Shown: positions 1-8,993, numbered from the stretch's first letter. The stretch is DNA of 64,000 nucleotides from CAWKPF01 sp963851415 (GCA_963851415.1 CAWKPF010000003.1:806001-870000); one strand, 5' to 3'. The notes: generated by a model from the letters alone, not told the origin. Numbers and translations are program-made.

Positions 1-716
1 TCGAAGGCGAGGTATTCGGCGACGGTGAGCGCTCGTCGCGGTGTGAGCAGACGCTCGATGGTCGGGTCACTGGCCCGATTGAGGAAGAGCACTCCGTGGC
101 CGAGGGCGCCGCTGGCCTCGAAGCGACGAAGGAATTCCTCGGTCTCTCGCGCGGTGATGCCGATGGCTGCGAAAACCACCGTGAAGGGCTCGCCCCCCCG
201 AACGCGGGCGTGCTCGACCAGGCCCGCGGCGACCTCGAGGGCGGGCAAGCCGGGACCGGAGAACACGGGCAGCTTCTGGCCGCGCACCAACGTGTTGAGT
301 CCGTCGATCGCCGAGAACCCGGTTTCGATGAAGTCCGACGGGCTGAGTCGACGTGCCGGGTTGATCGGCGCTCCCCACAGCGGGCGCAGCGCCTCTCCAA
401 TGGGAGGTGGAAGTCCGTCGAGGGGGAGACCGGCCCCCGAAAGGGCACGCCCGATCATCTCCTCGCCGACCGGGGTCCGGGCGATCTCTCCAGAGAGCAC
501 GATCTCGGTGAGTGCCGGGGCAAGTCCTATGCTCTCCTCGAGCAGCTGGATCACCGTCAGTTGCTCACTGGCGTCGATCACCTGCCCCTGACGCACGGGC
601 TGCCCTTCGCCGTGCAGGGTCACGAGCTCGCCGTAGCGTACGCCAGGCGTGTGCTCGAGATAGACGAGGGGGCCCATGGCGGCCCGAGCGCCCCGGTAGC
701 GTCGGAGGGGTTTCAT
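1..716 (-). CDS. atpB: V/A-type ATP synthase subunit B (partial, runs off window)
   Basis: Non-catalytic nucleotide-binding subunit of the V1/A1 head, which alternates with subunit A in the hexamer. The reading frame starts at ATG 716 (MKPLRRYRGARAAMGPLVYL) and is open to the window edge, so about 238 residues are seen. Visible family features include the N-terminal beta-barrel region (GELVTLHGEG), the GRALSGAGLPLDG segment and the PINPARRLSPSDFIETGFSAIDG region, as in archaeal-type B subunits. The start overlaps the stop of subunit A as ATGA, so translation is coupled. The C-terminal half, and probably subunit D, lie outside the window. Confidence 0.93.
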   Translation of the reverse strand, partial: MKPLRRYRGARAAMGPLVYLEHTPGVRYGELVTLHGEGQPVRQGQVIDASEQLTVIQLLEESIGLAPALTEIVLSGEIARTPVGEEMIGRALSGAGLPLDGLPPPIGEALRPLWGAPINPARRLSPSDFIETGFSAIDGLNTLVRGQKLPVFSGPGLPALEVAAGLVEHARVRGGEPFTVVFAAIGITARETEEFLRRFEASGALGHGVLFLNRASDPTIERLLTPRRALTVAEYLAF

Positions 717-2485
717 GCTCGAGTCTCCCGTGCCATGTGCTCCCTTGCGTCGGGGAGCAGCGCTGCGATCGCTCGGTCGGCAGCTTCGGCAACTTCCGCA
801 AAGCTCTCCGCGGGCGCCGAACGCAGCGCGATCACAGCGCGGCGCACCGGACCGAGGTCGAGTCGCTGATAGGGCACGCCCTCCTCGATCGCCTTCGCGC
901 CCCGACGCCAGAGCTCGATCAGCACCGAGGCCAGACGGTGGGTCTTGACGGGCGGCGAGAAGGCGTCCGCCGGATCCAAGGCACTCTGGGCCAGCAAGGT
1001 CTCGCGTGCCAGTCGAGCGACCTCGAGCTCGAGACGATCTCGATCCTCGAGGGCGTCCGCTCCCACCAGCCCGGCGATCTCGCGCAGCTCGCGATCTCGG
1101 TCGAGCAGATCGAGGATATCGCGTCGAAGCTCGGACCAGCCCTCACCGCCGCGCTCCTCGAACCATTCCGCGGTGGCATCGCAGTAGAGGCTGTAGCTCG
1201 TTTCCCAGTCGAGCGCCGGATACTGTCGCGCATGGGCCAGCTCGGAGCTCAGAGCCCACAGTCCGCCGCTCACCCGCAGCGAGGCCTGCGTCACCGGTTC
1301 GGAGAGATCGCCTCCGGGGGGCGAAACGGCACTGATGAACGTGACCGAGCCCGTGCGCTCGGGCTCGCCCAGGCAGCGCACGCGGCCCGCCCGCTCGTAG
1401 AGCTGGGCGAGTCGGTTGGCGAGGTAGGGCGGGTAGCCTTCCTCGCCTGGCATTTCACCGAGACGAGCGCCGATCTCGCGGTGGGCTTCTGCCCAACGGG
1501 AGATCGAGTCGGCCAGCACCGCGACGCGATAACCCATGTCTCGGTAGTACTCCCCGATCGTCATTCCCAGGTAGACCGACGCGTCGCGCGCCGCGACCGG
1601 CATGTTGGAGGTGTTGACCACCAAGACCGTTCGGTCGAGCAGCGGACGGTCGGTACGCGGATCGGTGAGCTCGGGAAACTCGCTCAGCACCTCGGCCATC
1701 TCGTTGCCGCGCTCGCCGCATCCGATGTAGACGATCACGTCCGCCTCGCAGTACTTGGCCAAAGCCTGCTCGATCACCGTCTTTCCGGTGCCGAACCCAC
1801 CCGGTAGTGCGACGCTGCCGCCCTCGGCGACCGGGAAGAGGAAGTCGAACACCCGCTGTCCGGTGACGAGCGGTGAACGTCCCGGGTGGCGCTCCGCAAA
1901 GGGACGGGGGATGCGGACCGGCCAGCGTTGCATCAGACGCAGCTCGGTGCCGTCGTCGAGCCGACCGACAACGTCGTCGAGCGTGACTTCGCCACCGCGC
2001 AGCTCGACCAGCCGGCCTTCGAGGTTCGGTGGCACGAGGATGCGGTGCTCGAGTCCGGGCCGCTCCTCGACGACGCCCAGCAGGTCGCCACCGACCACTC
2101 GCAGACCGCTTTCGCGACGTGGGTCGAACGACCAACGACGCGCGGCGTCGAGGGACGGGGCGTCGGCACCGGGGACCAGGAAGTCACCGAACCGCTCGGC
2201 GAGGCCGAGAAGCGGACGCCCGACACCGTCCAGGGTCGAGCCCAACAAACCGGGCCCGAGCCAGGCACGGAGACTGCCGCCAGTGGACTCCACCGGCTCC
2301 CCGACCGCGAGTCCGAAGGTCTCCTCGAAGACCTGCACGGACGCGGTGTCGCCTTCGATGCGTACGACCTCGGCGAGTAGTCGTCGCTCGCCGACCCGCA
2401 CCAACTCGTAGAGCGATGCCTCGGGCAGCGGCCGCACTTCGGCCAGCGCTCCGTTGATCCGCACGATCACCGCTCCCTGGCTCAT
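713..2485 (-). CDS. atpA: V/A-type ATP synthase subunit A (catalytic)
   Basis: Catalytic subunit of the V1/A1 head; hydrolyses or synthesises ATP. The protein has 590 residues, normal for the family. The Walker A motif GGFGTGKT is at residues 229-236, and GCGERGNEMAEV carries the catalytic Glu (E258). The extra insertion typical of A subunits lies between the N-terminal barrel and Walker A. The start is ATG 2485, which overlaps the stop of subunit F as ATGA; an upstream in-frame extension lies inside that gene and is not used. It sits mid-operon between F and B. Confidence 0.97.
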   Translation of the reverse strand: MSQGAVIVRINGALAEVRPLPEASLYELVRVGERRLLAEVVRIEGDTASVQVFEETFGLAVGEPVESTGGSLRAWLGPGLLGSTLDGVGRPLLGLAERFGDFLVPGADAPSLDAARRWSFDPRRESGLRVVGGDLLGVVEERPGLEHRILVPPNLEGRLVELRGGEVTLDDVVGRLDDGTELRLMQRWPVRIPRPFAERHPGRSPLVTGQRVFDFLFPVAEGGSVALPGGFGTGKTVIEQALAKYCEADVIVYIGCGERGNEMAEVLSEFPELTDPRTDRPLLDRTVLVVNTSNMPVAARDASVYLGMTIGEYYRDMGYRVAVLADSISRWAEAHREIGARLGEMPGEEGYPPYLANRLAQLYERAGRVRCLGEPERTGSVTFISAVSPPGGDLSEPVTQASLRVSGGLWALSSELAHARQYPALDWETSYSLYCDATAEWFEERGGEGWSELRRDILDLLDRDRELREIAGLVGADALEDRDRLELEVARLARETLLAQSALDPADAFSPPVKTHRLASVLIELWRRGAKAIEEGVPYQRLDLGPVRRAVIALRSAPAESFAEVAEAADRAIAALLPDAREHMARETRA

Positions 2486-2811
2486 AGCTTCACCCGGTAA
2501 CCGATAGCCCGACGCAACAGTTCGACCACGCGGTCCTCGGCCACCGACTCTGCACGCCAACGTGGACCGGGGAAAGGGAGGATCACGGGCCACTGCCCGC
2601 GCTCTGCCTCGCGCTGCACCTCCTCGGGCAGGCTCGCCTCGAGACTCTCCTCGATCAGGAGAAGGCCGATGTCGCCCTCCTGGCGGGTTCGCCCGAGGTG
2701 GCGGAGCACGCCTTGTGTATCCGCCGCGACCAGGACCGGCAGACCGATCAGCTCGAAGCCGGCCGCAGTCTGCGGCCGACAGAGAACGCGAAAGCGGGTC
2801 GCGATCTTCAT
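2482..2811 (-). CDS. atpF: V/A-type ATP synthase subunit F
   Basis: Small central-stalk regulatory subunit of 109 residues with the CheY-like fold expected of this family. Visible signature: MKIATRFRVLCRPQTAAGFE, then GLPVLVAAD and the DIGLLLIEESL strand, where F/G-type subunits have a conserved 'dIgii' segment. It begins at ATG 2811, overlapping the stop of subunit C by 4 bp, and ends inside the start of subunit A. Position between C and A matches the Thermus-type operon order. Confidence 0.9.
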   Translation of the reverse strand: MKIATRFRVLCRPQTAAGFELIGLPVLVAADTQGVLRHLGRTRQEGDIGLLLIEESLEASLPEEVQREAERGQWPVILPFPGPRWRAESVAEDRVVELLRRAIGYRVKL

Positions 2812-3815
2812 GGCGTGATCCAGTCCTCTGCGATGCGCTCGATTGGCGCTCCCAGAGCTACGCCCCAGACGACGCGGCCGAGATCGAGCAAGTGAGCTTG
2901 CAGCGCCAGCACGAAAGCCACCAGGGGCTCCGCACTCACCGGATCGAGTCGCGCCGCGCGACGATGGGTCTCGATCCTGCCTCGCAGGACGCGGCCCTCG
3001 AGCGAGCGAGGCCGCTCGCCCCCCTGAGGAGAACCGAACAAAGAGCCCTCGAGAGCCGCGAGAAGGCGTCCGAGGGCGGCGTGCTGATCCGCCGCCTCGG
3101 ACACGCCATCGAATCGTTCCCGATCGAACGACGACCCGCCATCGAGGAAGAAGTCGGGCCGGGCCTCGCGCTCCTCACCGACAAGAGCGAGGGCCGTGCG
3201 TGCGTTGGCGAGGTCGATCGACTCGCTGACGAATCGTCGCAGGGCCCGCCCGGCGCGACGAGTCGCGCGGCGAGCTTCTTCCACCCAGGCCCGCTCCAGG
3301 GCCAGCTCGAGCCGCAGCAGGTCGACGCCTCCCGAGGCGATCTCCGACTCGAGAGCTCCTGCCCACGGGTGTCGCCAGGTCGCGAGGAGGGCTACGAGCT
3401 CCGAAGCCGAGGGCTGCTCCGCCAGCATTGCCAGGGCGGCGTCCGGAAGACGGCGGGTCGGCACCAGCCCCGAGAGTCGCAGCTCCGGCGCGGCTCCCTG
3501 CTCCGCGCCGCGCAGCAGGACCCGGAGGGACCGTCTCTCCTCGTCGGTGAACAGGGGCGACAGGATCTCGACCCGCGCCCGTGCCCAGCGCTCGAGCAGG
3601 GCGAGTGCGCGGGCAGCAGTCCTTCGCAAGGCCGTCTCGAGATGTTGCGGGTCGGCGGCCACGTCGCCCTGGTCGGCGAGCTCATGCCGGAGCAGCTCCC
3701 GGCGCAAGCCACCGGCCCCGTCGGAGGCGGCGAGCTGACGTAGCCGGCCACGATCGACCAGCCGTGCGGCCAGGCCGCGGGCGCGCACGTTCAGATCTCC
3801 GCAGTCGGGCTCCAT
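2808..3815 (-). CDS. atpC: V/A-type ATP synthase subunit C (stalk)
   Basis: Subunit C/d homologue that links the V1 central stalk to the membrane rotor. With ATG 3815 (MEPDCGDLNVRARGLAARLV) the product has 335 residues, the usual size. It is strongly helical, Arg/Glu/Leu-rich, and carries the N-terminal 'N-x-R-x-R-G-L' pattern seen in bacterial C subunits. The frame is open upstream to 4442 but that stretch is antisense to subunit E and low-complexity, so the internal ATG is chosen. It overlaps the 3' end of subunit E by 25 bp and the start of F by 4 bp. Confidence 0.85.
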   Translation of the reverse strand: MEPDCGDLNVRARGLAARLVDRGRLRQLAASDGAGGLRRELLRHELADQGDVAADPQHLETALRRTAARALALLERWARARVEILSPLFTDEERRSLRVLLRGAEQGAAPELRLSGLVPTRRLPDAALAMLAEQPSASELVALLATWRHPWAGALESEIASGGVDLLRLELALERAWVEEARRATRRAGRALRRFVSESIDLANARTALALVGEEREARPDFFLDGGSSFDRERFDGVSEAADQHAALGRLLAALEGSLFGSPQGGERPRSLEGRVLRGRIETHRRAARLDPVSAEPLVAFVLALQAHLLDLGRVVWGVALGAPIERIAEDWITP

Positions 3816-4423
3816 TTCGGAACTCCCAGCTCTCGTAGCAGGACGATCGAGATCTCGGCTCGCGAGCGTTCGAGTCGAGACCCCGGGGAAAGGTCGATCG
3901 TGCGACGTCGGTCCGGTGTGGCGAGGGCCAGTTCGGGGGCACGGCCGGGGGCACGCGCGCCGGTGAGATCCGGGGACCGATCCGGCTCGAGCAGTTCGAC
4001 GTGTCCAGCGAGCCGCTCTGCAATCGTCGCGCGCCAGCGCTCGGGTGCGTAGAGGACCGCCTCGCTCGAGCGCAGAGAGGCCAATGCCTCTTCCAGGCCC
4101 CGTAGCGCCTCTTCGGGAGGCGCACTGTCCGAGCCCCAGGCTGCCAGGCGTTGCTCTGCGGCGGCAAAGACGCGATTGAGTAGTCGCTGGCGAGCCTGAT
4201 AGACGCGGCTCGACGCGGCTCGATGCGCAACGGTCAAAAGACGCTCGTCCTCGAACGAGCGCTTCTCCCGGTGCTCGGCGAGCGCATCGCGAAGCTCCCC
4301 ATCGAGCCGTGCTCGGACTCCGGCCAGGCGCTCGTCCGCTTCGGCGCGGGCCCGGGCCAGCTCGCGCTCGGTCGACTCCTCGGCCTGACCCTCGAGGAGT
4401 GCGAGCAGGTCGTCGAGGGGCAT
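3791..4423 (-). CDS. atpE: V/A-type ATP synthase subunit E (peripheral stalk)
   Basis: Peripheral-stalk subunit of 210 residues. The N-terminal 90 residues form a charged helix rich in Glu, Arg and Ala (MPLDDLLALLEGQAEESTER), predicted as a coiled coil with subunit H; the C-terminal half is the globular part that contacts the head. Start ATG 4423 lies 8 nt after the stop of subunit K. The upstream extension in the same frame is antisense-like and lacks the family pattern. Operon position K-E-C agrees with the call. Confidence 0.87.
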   Translation of the reverse strand: MPLDDLLALLEGQAEESTERELARARAEADERLAGVRARLDGELRDALAEHREKRSFEDERLLTVAHRAASSRVYQARQRLLNRVFAAAEQRLAAWGSDSAPPEEALRGLEEALASLRSSEAVLYAPERWRATIAERLAGHVELLEPDRSPDLTGARAPGRAPELALATPDRRRTIDLSPGSRLERSRAEISIVLLRELGVPKWSPTAEI

Positions 4424-4431
4424 CGACGACC

Positions 4432-4653
4432 TCAGCCGCCACCCTGCATCAGGATGAGCACAGCGACCACGAAGCCGAGAATCACCATGGTTTCGGGAAT
4501 GGCGATCAGCAGGATCGCGGTCACCGTCAGTTCGGGTTTCTCGGCCAGGGCAGCAGCGGCGGCCGGTCCGATGCGCGACTGAGCCCACGCCGTTGCCAGC
4601 GAGGGAATCCCGATCGCCGCCGCCGCGCTGATGGCCAACCAGAAGAACTCCAT
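4432..4653 (-). CDS. atpK: V/A-type ATP synthase subunit K (rotor proteolipid c)
   Basis: Membrane rotor subunit of 73 residues: a single helical hairpin, not the duplicated four-helix form of many V-ATPases. Helix 1 spans about residues 5-35 and helix 2 about residues 43-70, ending LILMQGGG. The ion-binding carboxylate is E54 in AIPETMVILGF. Q25 in helix 1 and T55 after the carboxylate resemble ligands of Na+-binding c-rings, but the hairpin is about four residues shorter than in those c subunits, so register is uncertain. A perfect AGGAGGTGA ribosome site precedes ATG 4653, fitting the high copy number of c subunits. Confidence 0.93.
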   Translation of the reverse strand: MEFFWLAISAAAAIGIPSLATAWAQSRIGPAAAAALAEKPELTVTAILLIAIPETMVILGFVVAVLILMQGGG

Positions 4654-4671
4654 CGAGTCACCTCCTCAGAT

Positions 4672-6588
4672 TCAGTGTGCGTACTGGTCGTCGTGCCAGT
4701 GAGCCAGGGGTCGATACTCGGCGCCACCGGGGCTGTAGAACTTGCCGTAGAACTCGACGTAGTGCAGGCGCAGCGCATGCACCGTCGGCCCGAACACGCC
4801 GAGGGCGAAGTTGACCAGGTGGAAGAGCAGGGCAAACAGCACACCGACCGCGAGGCTGCCGAAGTTGCCCACCATGCGATTGGCGACCACGGCCATCGTT
4901 ACGGAGGCAGTGCCCAGCGCCATGATGCGGGCGTAGGAGAGAACGTTGCCGAGGGTGGAGAGAAACTCGATCGGAGCGACGATCCCCTCGACTACGATCA
5001 GCACGGGAAAAGCGATCAGCAGCACGATGACCAGCGGTGTGAAGAACGCTCGAGGAAGGATGCCGAACGCGGCGAGCAGCAGGGTCACGATCAGCAGGAT
5101 CATCAGGATCGCCAGACCCTTGCCAAAAGACTCCCGGCGGTGGCTGCGAAAGGCTCCGACGACTCCGAGGACCAGCCCGATCAGCACGTGTACGAGTCCC
5201 AGCGCCACCACCAGCAGTAGGAAGGGCATCAGCGCTTCCCCGCGGTCGAAGGCCAGTGGGTGGAGTCCGAGCCAACGACGCCCCAGGTCGCCGAAGTACT
5301 CACCGAAGAGCACGCCGAACAGGATACAGAAGGCAGCGCAGGCTCCCGCCACCTCGGCGATCGCACGCAGGCGGGTTCCCTTCTTCGAACGTAGACGCAG
5401 AATCAGGGCCACGAGTGCGAGCACGGCGCCGTAGCCGACATCGCCGAGCATCAGGCCGAAGAACATCGGGAAGAAGACCGCCACGTAGGGCGTCGGATCG
5501 ATGGTGCCGTAGTGCGGCAGGGGCAGCAGACCGGTCAAGGTCTCGAACGGACGGAAGAGACGCGGGTTCGAGAGCACCACGGGTGGCTCTTCCCCCTGCC
5601 AGCGCTCTGAGCCGACGCGCTCGGCGACCACCGTACCGGCGAATCGAGAGGTCAGCGCCGATTGCAGTCGTGGGAACTCCTCGACCGGCAGAAAGCCATC
5701 GAGCACGAAGGCGCGAGCCGTCGTGGCTACCGCTCGACGCGCTTCGAGGCGCGCGAGCCAATCGTGAAAGAGCGCTCTCGCCTGGCCGAGCGCACCGGCG
5801 AGATCGCTCGCCTGGCGAGCGATCTCCTCGTCGATCTCCTCGAGCTCGCGCTCGACCTCGCGCAGGCGACGCTGCAGGCCGGCGATCCTCTCGAGGCCCG
5901 ACTCTCGACGGATCGAGGAGGGGAGGCGAAGCTGCTGGACGCCGGCGCGCTCGAGCAGGCGGTCCACCTCCTCGGACGAGCCTTCGTCCATCAGGAGGAC
6001 CACGGCGAGCGAGCCGTCGGCCAGGCGGCGATGGAGGAGCTCGAACCCGTCTCCGGAGAGCGCTCCGAGCTCTCGCCGGAGCTCGGCCAGGCGGTCGCCG
6101 CCGTCGCGGAGAACGAGGAGAAAAGAGTGCCTCGCGCGTTCGCCTCGCGTTCGCTCGGGCGAGAGCAGCGACTGCCACGCCTGCCAGTAGTCGCGGTACT
6201 TGAGCAGCAGCGCTCGTTCCTCTTCTCTCTCGATGCGGCGGGACCGCAGCGCGAGGGAGCGCCGTCGTGCCCGGCGAACGAAGCGAAGTTGACCCGGCAG
6301 ATCCGTGGGAAACGGCAGGGTCTCGGCGCTCGCCTCGGCGTCTCGGGACTCAGGACCCCCGGGCTCGGTGATGCCGAGGTGCTCAGCAGCCACCTCGACG
6401 TCTTCGAGCCCGGTCTCCAGGTAGTGGATCCGTCGCTCGTCTCGGCGAGAGCGGTCGAGGTCGCGAAGTCCTTCCCGCTCCGGCGGGGGCAGAAGGTGAA
6501 CCAGCCCGAGGTCCTGGATCGCCACGATGACCTCTCCGAGGCGGGTCAATGGCCCGAGCACCCTCACCTTGGCCATCTCCAGAATCAC
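4672..6588 (-). CDS. atpI: V/A-type ATP synthase subunit I (membrane stator a)
   Basis: Stator subunit that provides the ion half-channels against the K ring. It has 638 residues. The N-terminal cytoplasmic half (about residues 1-330) is long helices with coiled-coil character; from about residue 340 there are seven to eight membrane segments (for example YVAVFFPMFFGLMLGDVGYG and GLAILMILLIVTLLLAAFGI). GTG 6588 overlaps the stop of subunit H as GTGA; ATG 6576 (MAKVRVLGPL), four codons later, is equally plausible. An 18-nt gap separates it from K. Confidence 0.92.
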   Translation of the reverse strand: MILEMAKVRVLGPLTRLGEVIVAIQDLGLVHLLPPPEREGLRDLDRSRRDERRIHYLETGLEDVEVAAEHLGITEPGGPESRDAEASAETLPFPTDLPGQLRFVRRARRRSLALRSRRIEREEERALLLKYRDYWQAWQSLLSPERTRGERARHSFLLVLRDGGDRLAELRRELGALSGDGFELLHRRLADGSLAVVLLMDEGSSEEVDRLLERAGVQQLRLPSSIRRESGLERIAGLQRRLREVERELEEIDEEIARQASDLAGALGQARALFHDWLARLEARRAVATTARAFVLDGFLPVEEFPRLQSALTSRFAGTVVAERVGSERWQGEEPPVVLSNPRLFRPFETLTGLLPLPHYGTIDPTPYVAVFFPMFFGLMLGDVGYGAVLALVALILRLRSKKGTRLRAIAEVAGACAAFCILFGVLFGEYFGDLGRRWLGLHPLAFDRGEALMPFLLLVVALGLVHVLIGLVLGVVGAFRSHRRESFGKGLAILMILLIVTLLLAAFGILPRAFFTPLVIVLLIAFPVLIVVEGIVAPIEFLSTLGNVLSYARIMALGTASVTMAVVANRMVGNFGSLAVGVLFALLFHLVNFALGVFGPTVHALRLHYVEFYGKFYSPGGAEYRPLAHWHDDQYAH

Positions 6589-6995
6589 GGCGACTCCCCC
6601 GAGGCCTCGGCGCCGCCCAACACGAGCTCGACGGCTCGCTCCGCCAGACGTGCGACGGTATCCTCGTCCATCTCGTCGTAGCGGTCGACGGCCTGCTGCG
6701 CTCGAGCCTCCAGGTCTTCAAGCCGTGTCTCGAGCTGGCGATCGAGCTCCTCGTCGAGCCGCGCCCGTGCGTCGCGTATTTCCCGACGATGCTCGTCGAG
6801 GAGCCCCTTTTCCCGAAGCTCGACCTCCGTGCGCAGCTTCTCCACGGCATCGTGCGCGCGCTCGACGCATGCATCGAGGCGGGCCTCCCGCTCGAGCAGG
6901 AGAGCCAACTCGTCGTTGGAGGGGGAGCCCGGTCCCGCGATACCGGCAGGGCGCGCCGGCGTCGCCCTGGGCTCCCGATCTCGGGTGGCCGTCAC
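6585..6995 (-). CDS. V/A-type ATP synthase subunit H/G (peripheral stalk coiled coil)
   Basis: First gene of the ATPase operon: 136 residues, nearly all charged helix (EREARLDACVERAHDAVEKL), as expected for the small H/G subunit that pairs with E in the peripheral stalk. An AAAGGAGG site four bases upstream of GTG 6995 fixes the start. The N-terminal 25 residues are disordered and Pro/Ala-rich. The assignment relies on coiled-coil character and on the position before subunit I, matching the first gene of the Thermus-type operon; sequence alone would be less specific. Confidence 0.8.
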   Translation of the reverse strand: MTATRDREPRATPARPAGIAGPGSPSNDELALLLEREARLDACVERAHDAVEKLRTEVELREKGLLDEHRREIRDARARLDEELDRQLETRLEDLEARAQQAVDRYDEMDEDTVARLAERAVELVLGGAEASGESP

Positions 6996-7205
6996 GACGC
7001 CTCCTTTCGTCGCCTCTGGGTCTATCCTAGCGGTCCAGGCCGTGGCGGTTCCCGTCCAAGCAGGTAGCTGCGGAGTCCTTCCGCGATCCCCTCCGGGCGG
7101 ATCGGAGGCGGTGCCGCTGGGAGCGAAGAGAGGGCGTCGAAAGGCTCTCAGCCCAGGCCGATCACGGCGCGGAGTCTTGCGCTCCCGGCCCGACAGCCTC
7201 GATCC

Positions 7206-8774
7206 TCATGCCGGCCGTGCGATTCCGAGCTTCTTCATGCGGTTGCGCAGGGTGTTGGGGTGCAGGCCCAGGCGCTCGGCGGCATTGCCACTGCCGTTGA
7301 TCTTCCAGTGGCTCCTCTCGAGTACCTCGAGGATATGGGCGCGCTCGACATCGTCGAGGGAATCACCGAGAGGGCTCGCAGTCGCAGCTCCTCCGAGAGG
7401 CTCCGCGAGCTGCAGATCCGGACCATTGCTCAGAATGAGCGAACGCTCGACCACGTTCTCGAGCTCGCGAACGTTGCCCGGCCAATCGTAGCGACGCAGC
7501 TGCTCGAGCACTGCCTCGGGTACCGAGGTCACGGTGGCTCCCAGCGCAACCGCCTTCTTGGCGACGAAGTGACTGACCAGCGGTTCGATGTCCTGCGGAC
7601 GCTCGCGCAGGGGCGGCAGCCAAAGGGGGAAGACGCTCAGCCGATAGTAGAGATCGTCCCGAAACCTGCCCTCGGCGACTCGGCCCTCCAGATCGCGGTT
7701 CGTGGCTGCGATCACGCGCACGTCGATCACCTCGGTGCGATCGGAGCCCAGGGGCTGCAGTTCTCCATCCTCCAGCACACGCAAGACCTTGGCCTGGCTG
7801 GCTGCGTCCAGCTCCCCGACCTCGTCGAGAAAAAGGGTGCCGCCGTCGGCCAGCTTGAAGCGTCCCATCCGTCGCTGCCCAGCGCCGGTGAAGGCGCCCT
7901 TCTCGTGACCGAACAGCTCACTCTCGATCAGCTCAGGCGGCATCGCGGCACAGTTGACCGTGATCAGCGCCTTGCTCCGTCGGCGACTCAAACGGTGGAT
8001 CTGACGTGCCACCAACTCCTTGCCGGTACCCGTCTCCCCCAGGAGAAGCACCGTGGAGCCGGTCGCGGCGACGCGCTTCGCCCGAGCCAGCACCTCTGCG
8101 AAGGCATCGCTGACCTGCACCACTTCATCGACGCCCAGGCTCGCGTCGATCTCGTCACGGAGGTAGTCGCGCTCCACCTCCAAGCGGTCCCTGAGCTGTG
8201 ACACCTCGGCGAGCGCTCTTCGTAGCGCAATCTCCTTGCGGCGACGCTCGAGCACGCCAGCGAAGATCCGCGCCAACAGCTGCACGCGATCGAAGAGTCG
8301 AGAGGGCCAGCGACTCCCGGTCGTGGCTCGAGCGAAGGAAAGAGCACCGACCACCGTTCCGGAGGCGATCGTCGGGATGGAAACGTGGGACTGCACCCCT
8401 GCGCTGCGGAAGAAGTCTCGAACGGAGTGAGCCGCGGCGGGCAGCTCGTCGAGGGAGTCGAAGGAGAACGGACGCCCCTTCCAGACCTCCGCCGTGGCCC
8501 AGTGCGTTTGTGTGAGCTGTTCTCCCTGGCGCAACGAAGTGAGCGGGGGGCGAGCCCAGGAACAGATCACGCGCGCTGCCGGTACAGAATCCCCTGCGAG
8601 CTCGATCTCGCTCAGCGTCCCACGATCCATCTCCAACGCCACGACGAGCTCGCCCAGAATCTGCGTGAGGGCCTCGTCCAGCCCCTCGAGCGGCGTCTCG
8701 ATGAGAGCAGCCGCGGTCTCGGAGACGAGAGCCTCGAACGGAGCAAACGCGTTCGGCGGGGCGTCCTTCAGCAT
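7206..8774 (-). CDS. Sigma-54-dependent enhancer-binding regulator, GAF-AAA+-Fis
   Basis: Transcription activator of 522 residues. A GAF-type sensor domain covers about residues 20-175, followed by a coiled linker (about 178-210). The AAA+ domain has Walker A GETGTGKE at 246-253 and the sigma-54 contact loop GAFTGA at 293-298. The last 40 residues are a Fis-type helix-turn-helix (NAAERLGLHPNTLRNRMKKL). The gene is divergent from the arylsulfatase at 9124; the gap holds two palindromes and a -24/-12 promoter, so the sulfatase is its likely target. The palindromes lie 50-85 bp from its own ATG, which would allow autoregulation. The ligand of the GAF domain cannot be told. Confidence 0.93.
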   Translation of the reverse strand: MLKDAPPNAFAPFEALVSETAAALIETPLEGLDEALTQILGELVVALEMDRGTLSEIELAGDSVPAARVICSWARPPLTSLRQGEQLTQTHWATAEVWKGRPFSFDSLDELPAAAHSVRDFFRSAGVQSHVSIPTIASGTVVGALSFARATTGSRWPSRLFDRVQLLARIFAGVLERRRKEIALRRALAEVSQLRDRLEVERDYLRDEIDASLGVDEVVQVSDAFAEVLARAKRVAATGSTVLLLGETGTGKELVARQIHRLSRRRSKALITVNCAAMPPELIESELFGHEKGAFTGAGQRRMGRFKLADGGTLFLDEVGELDAASQAKVLRVLEDGELQPLGSDRTEVIDVRVIAATNRDLEGRVAEGRFRDDLYYRLSVFPLWLPPLRERPQDIEPLVSHFVAKKAVALGATVTSVPEAVLEQLRRYDWPGNVRELENVVERSLILSNGPDLQLAEPLGGAATASPLGDSLDDVERAHILEVLERSHWKINGSGNAAERLGLHPNTLRNRMKKLGIARPA

Positions 8775-8823
8775 GGCAAAATCGGTTGGACTCGAACTTG
8801 TGGGGACTGGAATGGCGAGTCTA

Positions 8824-8859
8824 TCACCGTAAACGGTGAGCGATCACCATCTGTGGTGA
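8824..8859. promoter_or_regulatory. Paired palindromic operators (probable upstream activating sites)
   Basis: Two 16-bp inverted repeats of form TCACC-N6-GGTGA: TCACCGTAAACGGTGA at 8824-8839 and TCACCATCTGTGGTGA at 8844-8859, with centres 20 bp apart (two helical turns). They lie about 135-170 bp upstream of the -24 element, the usual place for enhancer sites bound by a sigma-54 activator, and are the likely sites for the Fis domain encoded at 7206-8774. Confidence 0.75.
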
Positions 8860-8993
8860 CAAAAGCGGGCCTTCTCGCGGATCTCTGCAGGCCGTGACCG
8901 ATCGCCGAACTGCCGTGAAGGGCGCTCGGGATGCCCGCGGGTGTTGGCCCGAAGAGCCGCACGGTCGAGAACACGTCGAGCCAACGCACTGGG

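Noticed and set aside
6996..7205. A possible promoter (TTGGAC and TAGGAT) for the ATPase operon
   Set aside because: The two boxes are 24 bp apart on the minus strand, too far for a sigma-70 promoter; the true promoter was not recognised.
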